From Homarus americanus (Eukaryota; Arthropoda; Malacostraca; Decapoda; Nephropidae), in NCBI RefSeq assembly GCF_018991925.1, contig NW_024737068.1, positions 10,963,360 to 11,027,359 on the forward strand: a stretch of DNA of 64,000 bases. The letters are read 5' to 3'. Positions 1-11,099 of this stretch are shown one piece after another; the first letter of the stretch is position 1, and every line of letters begins with the position of its first letter. The position numbers and the translations under genes are program-made. Under the pieces are notes generated by a model. That model did not search any database. It had not been told where the DNA came from and worked only from the letters and a program-made list of their open reading frames with translations.

Positions 1-250
1 ATATCCATTATCATTAACCACTTGAGTACGATACCGAGCTCCTTGAGTACGGTGCTAAACCACTTGAGTACTATACCAATTCTCTGGGTACTATTGCCAC
101 GCCCTCTGAGTACGATGCTATGCGCTCTGAGTAAAATGAGTTAGTTCATTATAAAATATCGTAACCCATTGAGTACAGTGATTATAATGACTTAAAACCC
201 TATTCTCTTGAGTACGATAATACTGTACTCTGTGGGTTATGTGATCGTAC
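1..250. repeat. Degenerate 21-bp minisatellite (TTGAGTACGAT family, locus 1)
   Basis: The motif GAGTAC recurs at about 24, 45, 66, 86 (as GGGTAC), 108 and 129, which is a 20-22 bp step, and then more loosely to about 213. An inverted copy lies near 245. The approximate unit is CTTGAGTACGATGCTAAACC. The copies have diverged strongly, so the array is old. Related decayed copies lie near 9.9-10.15 kb and 40.05-40.18 kb. Confidence 0.7.
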
Positions 251-999
251 TCAAGGGATTATATCATACTGTAAAACTATATTAATATATATAACGGCCA
301 TACAATTCCTATATAACCTTATATTGGGATAATTAACCTGTACCTACCTGTGCACAGCCGAGTCCAATTAAAATCAAATAATTACCTTTTAGTTAAATTA
401 AGGTATAAATATTCAAGTGTAATTACAATTAAAAAACTATATTTAATTATGTTTAGAGTTAATTATAATTATACTTATGATACTTGAAGTAAATATGAGT
501 CTAATTAAAGACTGCCATAGTATATTTTCCTTTAAGTACAATAAAAAAGTATATAAGTATACAGTATATTTATCGTTATAGTATATTAAGAAGCATAATT
601 ATGTATATTCCAGGTATAACTAGAAGTGTTAATAATTATTTGTGAATAGAATTAAGACCGATGATCTTTACTTTAAAAGTCTAATTAAAGTCTCATAAAT
701 TACGTCTATAGACATTTACCTTTACTACTCAACCAATCAGAGTACCGTCCACATCTCGGACTGTTTCTACTAATCTACCTTTTAGTTTGATTAAAATCCA
801 AACAATTTACCTTCACGTTTCATTAAGGGAATACATACAGGGTTACAAAGATACATATAAATACAGTCCAGGATATATATATACCAAGATACAGAACTAC
901 AAGGGTACAAAAAATACCCAAAAATACACACATAGTGAAGGGTATAAGTGATATGTGAGGAATGGTGTGGTGGTGGTGAGAGGAGGAGGCAAGCGGATG

Positions 1000-1004
<5 letters not shown>
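251..1004. other. AT-rich unique intergenic or intronic DNA
   Basis: This is AT-rich sequence with many short TA-rich words. I see no convincing coding frame, splice-site pair or RNA gene. Confidence 0.5.

Positions 1005-1088
<84 letters not shown>
1005..1088. repeat. (AG)n microsatellite
   Basis: An uninterrupted AG dinucleotide run of about 42 units. Its minus-strand translation is poly-Ser-Leu and is not a gene. Confidence 0.97.
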
Positions 1089-1090
<2 letters not shown>

Positions 1091-1246
1091 AATAAAAAAT
1101 TATTTTCCACCCTTTAACAAAACTTCCCCAACAACAACAACACCGGCGGCTATTATCTGAAAAGCTAAAGTAATTTCTATTTCTTGTCCACCTTAACTGT
1201 ATATATTTTTCCCTCGGCTTAAGTGGATGGGGGAAAAAAAAAACCC

Positions 1247-1323
1247 CTATGTGGATACAGTGACGAACGCCCTCCTCTGTTTCAACCTAACAATGTCACC
1301 AGAGGCAATATCTGTGTCGCTTG
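1247..1323 (-). CDS. Candidate terminal coding exon, function unknown
   Basis: On the minus strand a very good splice acceptor (a T-rich tract ending TTTTTACCAG) is followed at once by 77 nt that are open in only one of three frames. That frame gives 24 residues and then TAG. The peptide begins SDTDIASGDIVRLKQRRAFV and looks protein-like, with mixed charged and hydrophobic residues and no repeat. Base composition is more balanced than the AT-rich flanks. No domain is recognisable in so short a piece. The opposite strand also has a small ATG frame, so orientation is inferred from the acceptor. It may be the last exon of a minus-strand gene, or chance. Confidence 0.33.
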
Positions 1324-1593
1324 CTGGTAAAAACAAAACAACTCTCAAACACTTCCACACAAGACGCGAGTATTATTGACGCTAGAGTAAGCTAGTGGAA
1401 CGTCGTCTGTCTCTTGATATATTGTCTGTGTTATTTTAGCGATGTTTCTTTTTGTGTGTTGACATAAGGGAATGATTGTTTGTGTGGAGGTTATAAGTCA
1501 CTTTGTAGATTGTGTAATTAATTATAAACAAGTGTCGGTGTACATATTTCAACTTGTCTTAACATTATCTTGGGTTTATTTTCTTCTTCCAAA

Positions 1594-1637
<44 letters not shown>

Positions 1638-1660
1638 ATAATAATAATAATAATAATAAT
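1594..1660. repeat. Compound (TAC)n-(TAA)n microsatellite
   Basis: About 14 ACT/TAC units pass directly into about 8 AAT units. A C-to-A change that spread through the array would explain the switch. Confidence 0.95.
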
Positions 1661-1865
1661 ATGATACGCAATATGTGTGAATCAACAACTAAACACAATG
1701 TTGTTAGTGATGGAAGATGACAGGATAATAATATTTAAACCAAAACAAAATAAAGGTTAGTGTACTGTTTGTGATTAATCTCCCACCGGATGTGAGGAAA
1801 AACCAATTATGATTTATATAAGCGAGACATCATCACTATACTCACGTTACAGGGTTTTCACTGCA
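1661..1865. other. Unique spacer before the first large minisatellite
   Basis: Short AT-rich spacer. No gene or site recognised. Confidence 0.5.
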
Positions 1866-3340
1866 CCCCCTCACCAACACAGCTAATCCTCGCCAACACA
1901 GCTAATCCTCCAACACAGCTAATCCTCGCCAACACAGCTAATCCTCGCCTACACAGCTAATCGTCGCCTACACAGCAATCTCGCCTACACAGCTAATCCC
2001 CCACAGCTAATCCTCGCCCACAGCTAATCTCACCAACACAGCTAATCCTCCCAACACAGCAATCCGCCAACCGACACCTACAATAATCGTCGCCTACACA
2101 GCTAATCGTCGCCTACACAGCTAATCCTCGCCTACACAGCTAATCCTCCCACACAGCAATCCTCGCCTACACAGCTAATCTAACCAGCTAATCCTCGCCT
2201 ACACAGCTAATCGTCGCCTACACAGCTAATCGTCGCCTACACAGCTAATCCTCGCCTACACAGCTAATCCTCACCAACACAGCTAATCCTCGCCTACACA
2301 GCTAATCCTCACCAACACAGCTAATCCTCGCCTACACACTAATCCTCACCAACAGCTAATCTCGCCTACACAGCTAATCCTCACCAACACACTAATCCTC
2401 GCCTACACAGCTAATCCTCCCACCCACACAGCTAATCCTCGCCTACACAGCTAATCCTCGCCTACAGCTAATCCTCCCAACCAGCTAATCCTCGCCTACA
2501 CAGCTAATCCTCACCAACACAGCTAATCCTCGCCTCACAGCTAATCCTCCACAGCTAACCCCCACAGCTAATCCTCACCAACACAGCTAATCCCGCCTAC
2601 ACAGCTAATCTCACCAACACAGCTAATCCTCTCCTCACAGCTAATCTCACCAACACAGCTAATCCTCGCCTACACAGCTAATCCTCACCCACAGCTAATC
2701 CTCTCCTACAGCTAATCCTCACAACACAGCTAATCCTCGCCAACACAGCTAATCCTCCCAACACAGTTAATCCTCACCACACAGCTAATCGTCGCCTACA
2801 CAGCTAATCGTCGCCTACACAGCTAATCCTCGCCTACACAGCTAATCCTCACCAACACAGCTAATCCTCCTACACAGCTAATCCTCACCAACACAGCTAA
2901 TCCTCGCCTACACAGCTAATCGTCGCCTACACAGCTAATCGTCGCCTACACAGCTAATCCTCGCCTACACAGCTAATCCTCACCAACACAGCTATCCTCG
3001 CCACAGCTAATCCTCACCAACACAGCTAATCCTCGCCTACACAGCTAATCCCCACCAACACAGCTAATCCTCGCCTACACAGCTAATCCTCCAACACAGC
3101 TAATCCTCGCCACACAGCTAATCCTCCACCACAGCTAATCCTCGCCTACACAGCTAATCCTCACCACACAGCTAATCCTCTCCTACACAGCTAATCCTCA
3201 CCAACACAGCTAATCTCGCCACAGCTAACCACCAACACAGCTAATCTAACATCACCAACACAGCTAATCCTCTCCCACACAGCTAATCCTCACCAACACA
3301 GCTAATCTCGCCTACACAGCTAATCCTCACCAACAATTCA
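1866..3340. repeat. 19-bp minisatellite, CACAGCTAATCCTCGCCTA unit
   Basis: Roughly 80 units of CACAGCTAATCCTC followed by GCCTA or ACCAA. The two tail variants often alternate, giving a loose 38-bp double unit. Many units carry small deletions. A second, shorter locus of the same family lies at 14.38-14.52 kb. The array has no long coding frame and no CRISPR-like spacers. Confidence 0.97.
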
Positions 3341-3924
3341 AACAAGAGAATCTTCAACACAGCTGACCAGTTCTTTTCACTCTTTCCCTTTGTCGTACTT
3401 TTATTCTACCCTACCGTTTGTTTATCGATGTTACTCTACAATATTTCCAGTTTGCAGCATGAAGCGATTATTTCTAATATTTCATCTATATATTTATTAA
3501 TTCACTGATTTATTTAGTTAATATTTAAGTAACTTTTTTTAACCATGTTTTTTTTTTTCATTTTTAGTCAATATATTTTAAGTGTTATTATTTTTTATGA
3601 CCAGGTTAGTATTAATAACAATGTTAACCTTGTGTCAGTAACAGTGTCCATCTTGCGTCAATATAACTGGAGCTGCAGTATCTTGAACCAATAATAGTGC
3701 CTACAGTGTCCCTACAGTAGAGTTTACTTAGTTCCAGTGCCTACATTTTTCAAGTAACATTATCTTCCTTTTACCAAGAACAGTCTCAGGAACAGATCAA
3801 GAACGATGCTCGTAACAAACTAGGAATATATCAGGAATCGTAGCTGGAACAACACCGCACAACTGTCAAGAGCAGACCAGCAACAGTGGAAACTTCAAAC
3901 CAGGAATAGAGCAAGGAAGTGGCA
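3341..3924. other. AT-rich unique DNA
   Basis: T-rich and A-rich stretches with a few degenerate CAGTGTC words near 3630-3720. No gene recognised. Confidence 0.5.
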
Positions 3925-4105
3925 GGAACAAGCCAGCGTTTGTGGCAGGAACAGGCAAGCAACAGTGGCAAGAACAGACGAGCAATAGTGACAGGAACAA
4001 ACGCGCAACAGTGGCAGGAACAGACACGCATCAGTGGCAGGAACAAACGAGCAACAGTGGCAGGAACAGACACGCATCAGTGGCAGGAACAGACAAGTAA
4101 CAGTA
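3925..4105. repeat. 23-bp minisatellite, CAGTGGCAGGAACAGACACGCAT unit region
   Basis: About eight copies of a 23-bp unit built around GTGGCAGGAACA. Because 23 is not a multiple of three, the frame rotates each copy, and the open frames on both strands here are repeat artefacts. Confidence 0.93.
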
Positions 4106-4126
4106 CCAGAAGAATGGACTGCCTAC

Positions 4127-4228
4127 CTTGCGGGGTGACCCTGGCTGTGAGGTGCTTCAGGTGCAGGTGTTCTCCTTCACCTCCACCAGGTACCGGCTGG
4201 TCGAACTCCACCGGGCGCTCCCACCAAC
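4127..4228 (-). CDS. Candidate internal coding exon, function unknown
   Basis: A GC-rich 102-bp island (exactly 34 codons, phase-symmetric) lies between a minus-strand acceptor (TCTTGTGTGTTAG) and a donor (CAAG then GTAGGC). One frame is open throughout and includes the peptide EGEHLHLKHLTARVTPQ. A plus-strand frame across the same bases is also open until TAA, so strand is not certain. No family is recognised. It abuts the 23-bp minisatellite. Confidence 0.25.
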
Positions 4229-4469
4229 CTAACACACAAGACCAACATCCTCACTTACACAATCTTACACAATACATAGTTTAATATACACGATATATAC
4301 ATTTCTTAAAATAATGTATACCCAAATATATCATACAATAATAGATGATAATGTATATATTGTCCAAAATAATGTTTAAATATACAAGATTAACGGGTCT
4401 TATGTAAACTATGTTCTTGGGAGATACTAAAAAAAATACCTTAGGAAGATGAGTGGAGACTCAGTTATT

Positions 4470-4735
4470 ATCAGTAGGTCAGGTAGTCAGTTAGTATCGT
4501 TAGGAAGGTATTTAGTATAGTCAATTAGTCGGTCAGTAAGTTAGTCAATCACAAGTTACACAGTCAGTCAATCAAAAAGTCAGTTTGTTAAAAAGAATGT
4601 CTGTCATTTAGATTGTCTGTCAGTCAGTCACCAATAGACAGTTTAATAAGTCAATTGTTTAGTAAATGAACATGAGAGTGAGTGGGAGAATGACAGTTAA
4701 TCTGTCTGTCAGTCAGTCACCCAGAAATGACATTC
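4470..4735. repeat. Degenerate GTCA/TTAGTCAG simple repeat
   Basis: Repeated GTCAGTTAGT, GTCAGTCAATC and GTCTGTCAGTCAGTC words over about 270 bp, with much drift. This looks like an old tetranucleotide tract. Confidence 0.7.
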
Positions 4736-5451
4736 ATAGTTAACTGATGCAGGTAAAAAATGAAAAAAAATATAACAAGTTAATTATGCATTACCAGGAC
4801 AATATTTAAAATTCATCGTAATTTTTTCTGTAAAAACACACAAAAATAGGAAAAAAAAAAATTTCTTCCCGTGTTGCGTCGAGAAAAAAAAATAATATTC
4901 GCCAAAATATATATCAAGGACTCCTAAAGTTCGTCACATGAAGAATTAATAGGGTAATATATGATTAATAAACTGTATTAATGAACTACAGGGAGAAGGT
5001 AGTACAGCCTATAACAGAAGTATAACCAGTATATGTAGAAGCTTATACGAGGAATTATTAGTATAGACTTATATGTACAATATACTTAGTAAATAAGGTA
5101 AAATAACAGCTTATAGGAGGTTTATATACCAGTTCCTAAGTATAAACAACACAAGATATGGCATAACACGTCACAAACAAAAGTACAGTATAAACAATAC
5201 AACTGTTGTCATTCCGTAATATTAATGTTTTACCCAATAGTAGTGTTGTGTTGACGTCAATCCTGCAGGTATGAAGTGAGTGTTGGAAACCATTATTGTT
5301 TTCTCAGCCCTGGGAGCTGGTAAGGAACATTTATTATTATTATTATTATTATTATAACGGTGTATTACCTCTTATCATACCTATTAAGAGAAAGTGAGGA
5401 GGGAGGTGAGGTTGTAGTTGTTTCTCTACCTCACATGTCAGGTGAATGAAG

Positions 5452-5453
<2 letters not shown>
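4736..5453. other. AT-rich unique DNA with a short (TTA)n
   Basis: Mostly AT-rich sequence. A short (TTA)n run lies at about 5326-5355. Nothing that I can defend as a gene. Confidence 0.5.

Positions 5454-5492
<39 letters not shown>
5454..5492. repeat. (GA)n microsatellite
   Basis: About 19 GA units without interruption. Confidence 0.93.
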
Positions 5493-5495
<3 letters not shown>

Positions 5496-5737
5496 AACAC
5501 CTCGAACCAAACTGTATCCTCACTGTATCCAAAGAAAAGCTTCATTAGGTCAGATGCCTTTAACTTACTGTAATTAAAAACATATATCTTAATAATGACT
5601 ATCATATAAGGAAATAACCTAATACTAAATACCAGGAAGACACAATCACAATTTCAACTGGAGATGTAAATTATTTATATGTTTACCTGGTAATAAACCC
5701 AGCAAAGCTACTTGTGATCTAGCTCTCTCCCAACTTA

Positions 5738-5852
5738 ACTACCTCCTATGTTGATTATATTATTAGATATCTCCTATGTTGATTATATTTCACTTAGTAT
5801 ATCTCCTATGTTGGTTATATTTCACTTAGTATATCTCCTATGTTGGTTATAT
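5738..5852. repeat. 32-bp tandem repeat (CTCCTATGTTGGTTATATT)
   Basis: Four partial copies of CTCCTATGTTGATTATATT or its GGTT variant. The last two full steps are 32 bp and include CACTTAGTATAT. Confidence 0.9.
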
Positions 5853-5942
5853 TCCCATGTATGCTGGGGATTTATTGACTGTGTATATCATGAGTTTAAT
5901 TTACCATCATAATAAAATCTTAATCAAAGCACCACTAATTAA

Positions 5943-5957
5943 TGTGTGTGTGTGTGT

Positions 5958-6023
<66 letters not shown>
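5943..6023. repeat. (TG)n microsatellite
   Basis: About 40 TG units with one TC interruption near the start. Confidence 0.95.
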
Positions 6024-6024
<1 letters not shown>

Positions 6025-6368
6025 AAGGATAATTAATTTTCATACACATTATAATAAGTAATTAAACTGATGCATCACTATTACCGTATTTACATAGATT
6101 AAGTAGTCTTTATATAAATACAGTTAACACATGTACCTGAGTTAAAGCATCACCATTATGATCTCCCCCACTCCCCCCACAAAAACACCAAAGTCAGAAT
6201 CACCCAGACAAGGTCACAATGATAACATATAACACCAAATACTGGAAAGTGACCTAGTATCTATATTGTTGGAACTGTCACCACTTATCAGTAACACCAC
6301 ACACACACACCATTAGTTACGCGGTCCACTAATACTCGGTAATCCATGGCACTTGATCCCTTATCCAG
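6024..6368. other. Unique DNA upstream of an exon-like island
   Basis: AT-rich sequence, a short (AC)n near 6300, then more balanced composition. Nothing else recognised. Confidence 0.4.
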
Positions 6369-6455
6369 TTAGCCAGGCAGGAGTCAGTGAGGGTCGAAGC
6401 TGCCAACTACACCACAGAGGCTTCCACACTCGCTTGGTTGGATGCCCATTATTAA
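6369..6455 (+). CDS. Candidate terminal coding exon, function unknown
   Basis: The acceptor-like sequence GATCCCTTATCCAG is followed by 28 open codons and TAA. The peptide starts LARQESVRVEAANYTTEAST and ends LAWLDAHY. It is balanced and non-repetitive. Other frames on both strands are also open over parts of this island, so coding strand is not settled. It could equally be part of a dispersed repeat. The G-rich minisatellite starts about 70 bp downstream. Confidence 0.33.
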   Translation, partial: LARQESVRVEAANYTTEASTLAWLDAHY

Positions 6456-6524
6456 GGCGAAGTTCTCTTGACGGAGGCAAATTGGAGGAGGCTTCACCCA
6501 TGGCGTGTTTCTCAGAACCCGCTG

Positions 6525-7210
6525 GTGGTGTGGGCGTAGAGGGTTGGTGGGCGTAGAGTGGTGGTGTGGGGCGTGTGGTGGTGTGTGGGCGTAGAGTGTG
6601 GGGCGAGTGGTGGTGTGTGGGCGTAGAGTGGTGGTGGGGCGTAGGAGGGGTGGTAGTGGTGTGTGGGCGTAGAGGTGGTGTGTGGGCGTAGAGGGTGGTG
6701 TGTGTGGGCGTAGAGGGTGGTGTGTGGGCGTAGAGGTGGGGTAGTGGTGTGTGGGCGTAGAGTGGTTGGTGGTGTGTGGGGCGTAGAGTGGTGGTGTGTG
6801 GGCGTAGAGTGGTGGTGTATTATGTAGAGGGTGGTGGGAGTGTGTGGGCGTAGAGTGGTGGTGGTAGTGTGTGGGCGTAGAGTGGTTGGTGGTGTGTGGG
6901 CGTAGAGTGGTGGTGGTGATGTGGGCGTAGAGTGGTGGTGGTGGTGTATGGGCGTAGAGTGGTGGTGGTGGTGGGCAGAGGGTGGTGTGGGGCGTAGAGT
7001 GGTGTGGTAGTGTGTGTGTGGTGGTGTGTGGGCGTAGAGTGGTGCGGGTGTGGAATGGTGGTGGTTGTGGTGGTGTGTGGGCGTAGATTGGTGGTGGTAG
7101 TGGTGTAGGGTGTGGAGTCGGTGGCTTGTGGTGGTGTGTGGGCGCAGATTGGTGGTGGTAGGTGTATGGGTGTGGAGGGTGGTGGTTGTGGTGGTGTGTG
7201 GGCGTTTAGT
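6525..7210. repeat. G-rich ~21-bp minisatellite, GTGGTGTGTGGGCGTAGA
   Basis: About 30 irregular copies of GTGGTGTGTGGGCGTAGAGT with GTGGTG insertions. Many GG/GGG runs give G-quadruplex potential on the plus strand. Proline/threonine/histidine-rich minus-strand frames come from the repeat. Confidence 0.95.
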
Positions 7211-7370
7211 GGTGTTAATGGTAATGGTGTCAATGGTAGTGATAGTGGTGAAAGTAGTGGTGATGACGATGGTGATAATAGTGATATTGAACTATTGATT
7301 GATAGTGGTGATGGTGGTTGTAGATGTGGGTTATCTGTATGTTGTTGTTGTTGTTATTAATATTATTATT

Positions 7371-7373
<3 letters not shown>
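7211..7373. repeat. Degenerate GTGATGGT/GTTGTT simple sequence
   Basis: GGTGATAGTGGTGATG-type words run down from the preceding array. The Ser/Asp/Gly-rich plus-strand frame is probably a by-product. Confidence 0.55.

Positions 7374-7457
<84 letters not shown>
7374..7457. repeat. (TG)n microsatellite
   Basis: About 42 uninterrupted TG units. Confidence 0.97.
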
Positions 7458-7460
<3 letters not shown>

Positions 7461-7499
7461 AGGAAATTAAGAGACTGGAAATAATTATAATTTATGGCA

Positions 7500-7835
7500 A
7501 GAAGGTGGAGGAAGGTATAAAGTAGGAAAGAAAGAGGGGAGGGAAGGAGTGGTAGAGAAAAAGGCTGGGGGAAGGGAAAAAGAATGATGGAAGAGGAAAA
7601 AACAAGGAGGAGAGGAGGGAAGAAATAGGATGGGTATTGAAGGAGGGAAGAAGGAAAAGGCAGAAGATGGGAAGATGCAGAAGGATGAAAAAAAGGAAGA
7701 GGAGGGAAGGAAGAATAAGAAGGGATACTGAACAAATCAAAACTAAGGGGGGAAGAAGGAAGAAGGAAAAAAACGAAGCAGAAAGGAGGAAGAAAGATGG
7801 AAAAGAAGACAGGAAGAAGTGGAAATAAAGTGAAT
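7500..7835. repeat. Purine-rich GAA/GGA low-complexity tract
   Basis: Almost pure A/G on the plus strand over more than 300 bp (GGAAGAAGG, GAGGGAAGG words). It could form triplex or H-DNA. Lys/Arg/Glu-rich and Ser/Leu/Phe-rich frames on the two strands are artefacts. Confidence 0.85.
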
Positions 7836-7837
7836 GA

Positions 7838-7941
7838 GTGAGAGAGAGAGAGAGAGAGAGAGTTAATGAGGTGGAATTAAGTAGACTACCACAGCTCCTG
7901 ATGTAATTGGGCGGGAAAGAGAGAGAGAGAGAGAGAGAGAG

Positions 7942-8014
<73 letters not shown>
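7838..8014. repeat. Compound (GA)n microsatellite
   Basis: GA run at 7838-7861, a unique 54-bp gap, then three GA runs separated by single extra A residues to 8014. Confidence 0.95.
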
Positions 8015-8019
<5 letters not shown>

Positions 8020-8039
8020 CGACAAACACTGAAAACAAA

Positions 8040-8165
8040 CACTCATGTCCTACTGAGATGCTCCCACTTGCCACAAGCATTTTATCTGCATCAAACCCAA
8101 GTAACTGGCACAGGTCACGTAAACACCTATTAACAGTGCCATTAATGTTAAAGATAAAGGGGTTT
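8040..8165 (-). other. Exon-like open frame, function unknown
   Basis: A minus-strand frame of about 40 codons between the GA tract and unique DNA includes RDLCQLLGFDADKMLVASGS. It reads like protein, but I see no convincing acceptor, and a second minus-strand frame starting at ATG overlaps it. No domain is recognised. Confidence 0.2.
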
Positions 8166-8985
8166 TAAATTTGGTACGGTACTGTCTTAAAGAACCTGTG
8201 TGTGTATGTGTGTGTGTGTGTGTCTCGGAAATAAGTGTTATGGTGACGTGGAAGTGCAGAGGTAATTTTCGAGTAGTGTTTTAAGGTCGGCTCAGAAGTT
8301 CAAATTTGACAAGACACACACACACACACACACACACTAAAACAGCATCGATCCAACTTTAAACACCATAACCTCGCCCATTAAAAAGTGAAGAACATTA
8401 TGGCGTAATTAGTAGAGGCGCCGTCACAGTCAGCGTCAGGAGTCACAACAATATATGGATCATAAAAGACTTTGTACCATGAATGAGAAAACAAAAGAAA
8501 AGAAATCGGATATTACACCGTTTTGTTGAGTTATATACAACAGTGTTAAAATGGTGGCGGTCAGTGTCATTTGTTTTGATATACACAATAATTAGTGTAA
8601 AGAGAAGATGTGCATTTACTTCAAATGTGTTCTCCAAAAGCGTAAATCTGTTTGGGCCTTCGACGGTAAATTTTTTTTTTCAAACCGTTTTTTCCACTCA
8701 TATTAAAAGTTACTGTTTACAAGCAGTTATATCTTTACAGGCATTAAATTCGGCATTAGTGTCAGGCGTAAGCGAGTATTATTAACACTTATATATGGAT
8801 TTACTTGAGATATAGCAATATTAATCGAAAATTCGTATGAGCCCCCCAAAAAATAATTAAAATAAATGCAGTAATGGTGTCTCAGTGGACGTAGGGACTG
8901 TCAATGGACCGATTTCGACGTCATTCTGGTCACAATCTGTCTTAGCTAAACGGTCTCCTTCACGGCTCTTAAGTTGACGTGGCGT
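8166..8985. other. Unique DNA with short TG and CA runs
   Basis: (TG)n lies at about 8198-8222 and (CA)n at about 8313-8338. A plus-strand 100-codon open frame (8483-8785) and an overlapping minus frame have no recognisable features. Neither is supported. Confidence 0.4.
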
Positions 8986-9110
<125 letters not shown>

Positions 9111-9535
9111 AAATAAGGCGTTTACAGTGTGTCTATGGGTTCGAAAATTAGTGTCATCTTACCCTGGGCGTCATCTTTACGCACAAACACATTCCAAAAA
9201 CAGTATCTTGGTAAATGTGGACCCCTGAACTGGCTATTAACAGTGAGTGAGACAAACGAGTTTCTCACATCAGCAGTTAGTTTAGGTTAGGTTACGTCAG
9301 TCAGACTTTAACGTAGGGTTTCAGAGACAGGGTGATGTGGTAAAACGGAAGTGGTCATTACCGAGTGTGTTTAAGAGCTACGGTGTCTTCTCTTCTCTTT
9401 TCTCATCTCATTTTCTCTTCTCTTCTCTACATCTCTAAGGAATAATTCAACCTACGAACTTTTGTGAGACCCAAATCCCTTGTGAGCAGTAGAGGTTCCG
9501 GCAATACCCACAGTCTTGAAGATCCTCGCTCTTCC

Positions 9536-9569
<34 letters not shown>

Positions 9570-9889
9570 CTCTCTTTCTCCACTCCACGGGAATATATAT
9601 TGCCTCTTAACCCGGGACTTTATTGCTCCAGCCGATAGACCAATTAGTCCATCCAGTAGTGCCCTTACCTCTCTAACCCGTATTTATTCATCGTTTTATT
9701 ATCTTCATAGCTCCTCATCTCTATAAACAGTTTATATTATCCAAACTAAACATTCGTATACGTAACTGGACTTAAACAAGGTAACAGTGTCATATAGTTA
9801 GCGATTAAGGGTAGACGACTTTAAGTTGAATCAAGAATGAGATTGGTGGTACTTTGATTTATTTTTTTAAAGCGGCTGGTGGTTTAAGC
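9111..9889. other. Unique DNA with a short (CA)n
   Basis: (CA)n lies at about 9539-9567 and a TCTTCTCT-rich patch near 9390-9430. No gene recognised. Confidence 0.45.
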
Positions 9890-10150
9890 TCTCATTCTCA
9901 GTGTTAAACCATCAATGTCAAAAGGTCATGCTATCGTTCTCCAAGAGTGATTAAACCATGATATTGATTAGGTTAAGCTATCCATCGTCTATAAGGAATT
10001 ACACCATGATACTAAAGATGGTATATTCATTATCCCGTTACATCATACTCAGAGGGTTAAACCATCGTCTTTAAGTATTGTATTTAAACCATGATATTAA
10101 AGATGTTAAACATGAATCTTGTTAAACCATCGTTCTTGAGTAATAAATTA
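9890..10150. repeat. Degenerate minisatellite (TTGAGTACGAT family, locus 2, inverted)
   Basis: GTTAAACCATCGT and TTAAACCATGATAT words recur every 20-45 bp. Their reverse complement reads ACGATGGTTTAAC, which joins onto CTTGAGT as in the units at 1-250 and 40.05-40.18 kb. This copy is therefore in the opposite orientation. Confidence 0.55.
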
Positions 10151-10227
10151 AAAGTTAAACCAAGAAACCAACGTAAATTTACATCCCAAAAGTTACAAAC
10201 TGGAGTAATGTGTTGGTATCTGTTTCA

Positions 10228-10319
<92 letters not shown>
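10228..10319. repeat. (CA)n microsatellite
   Basis: About 46 uninterrupted CA units. Confidence 0.97.
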
Positions 10320-10321
<2 letters not shown>

Positions 10322-10810
10322 TCTCTCTTGTGCCTCAATTTATCTCTCTGTATCTTCCCCAGGTTTTTTTCTATGACTAAAGAAGAAAATAAATAAAAAT
10401 GTACAATAAATAATGAACAAACAAGAGAACAATTCAAATAGCAATGTGTATAATATGTATAATTTTAACTACCTGTTTGTATAATCTAAAAAAAAATACA
10501 AACTAAAATCCTAGACAAGACAAAACCTTAATAATTATTTAACCAATGAGATTACACTTCCAGTATAATTCTCTCAACAGAAAAATAAAATAACCTAAAA
10601 AAAAGCGTACAGGATCTTTTTAAACTAAATTTGAGTAGTAAGTTAATTTTAGCTCGAGTTATTAGGTTTGACGTAAACGCTCAGTCCAGTTTGTTTAACA
10701 TAATTAACCACGAGAAAAAGTTAACAAACACTACCGATACTTTGTAATTACTTTGGGATGGCGGCCAGTAAAACTCCCTGTCAACAAAGAGTTTTTATGG
10801 TTGTTTTCAC
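10320..10810. other. AT-rich unique DNA
   Basis: A/T-rich with poly-A patches. Nothing recognised. Confidence 0.5.
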
Positions 10811-11025
10811 TCAGAGTCTGGGGCCCCTCTTAACTCACAGTTGGGCCCTCCTTACTTACAGTTGGGCCCTCCTTACTCACAGTTGGGCCCTCCTTACTTA
10901 CAGTTGGGCCCTCCTTACTCACAGTCTGGGCCCTCCTTACTCACAGTCTAGGCCCTCCTTACACACAGCCTGGCCCCCCTTAACTTACAGCCTAGGCCAC
11001 CCTCAACTCACAGCTCCTCTACGTG
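10811..11025. repeat. 21-bp minisatellite, ACAGTTGGGCCCTCCTTACT
   Basis: About ten copies of a 21-bp unit containing the palindrome GGGCCC. The period is a multiple of three, so a plus-strand frame (10758-11045) stays open with a 7-residue period (THSWALL). The later copies have drifted. Confidence 0.93.
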
Positions 11026-11099
11026 TGTGTTGGTGTAGGGATTAGTGGATGACATCATTATGACCTGACCTCATGTTTTTAAGGTCACCCTGTATATTT

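Noticed and set aside
823..1110. Poly-Ser-Leu, poly-Cys-Val, poly-Thr-His and poly-Ile-Tyr frames across the window
   Set aside because: They are translations of AG/CT, TG, CA and TA microsatellites.
1866..3340. CRISPR-like regular repeats
   Set aside because: Units are contiguous with no unique spacers, and the sequence is eukaryotic.
5271..5319. Signal-peptide-like frame (VLETIIVFSALGAG) after ATGAAG, ending at a GTAAGG donor
   Set aside because: There is an in-frame TGA directly after ATGAAG and the piece is very short. Chance is likely.
8483..8785. 100-codon plus-strand open frame
   Set aside because: AT-driven codon use, an opposite-strand frame of similar length, no recognisable motif.
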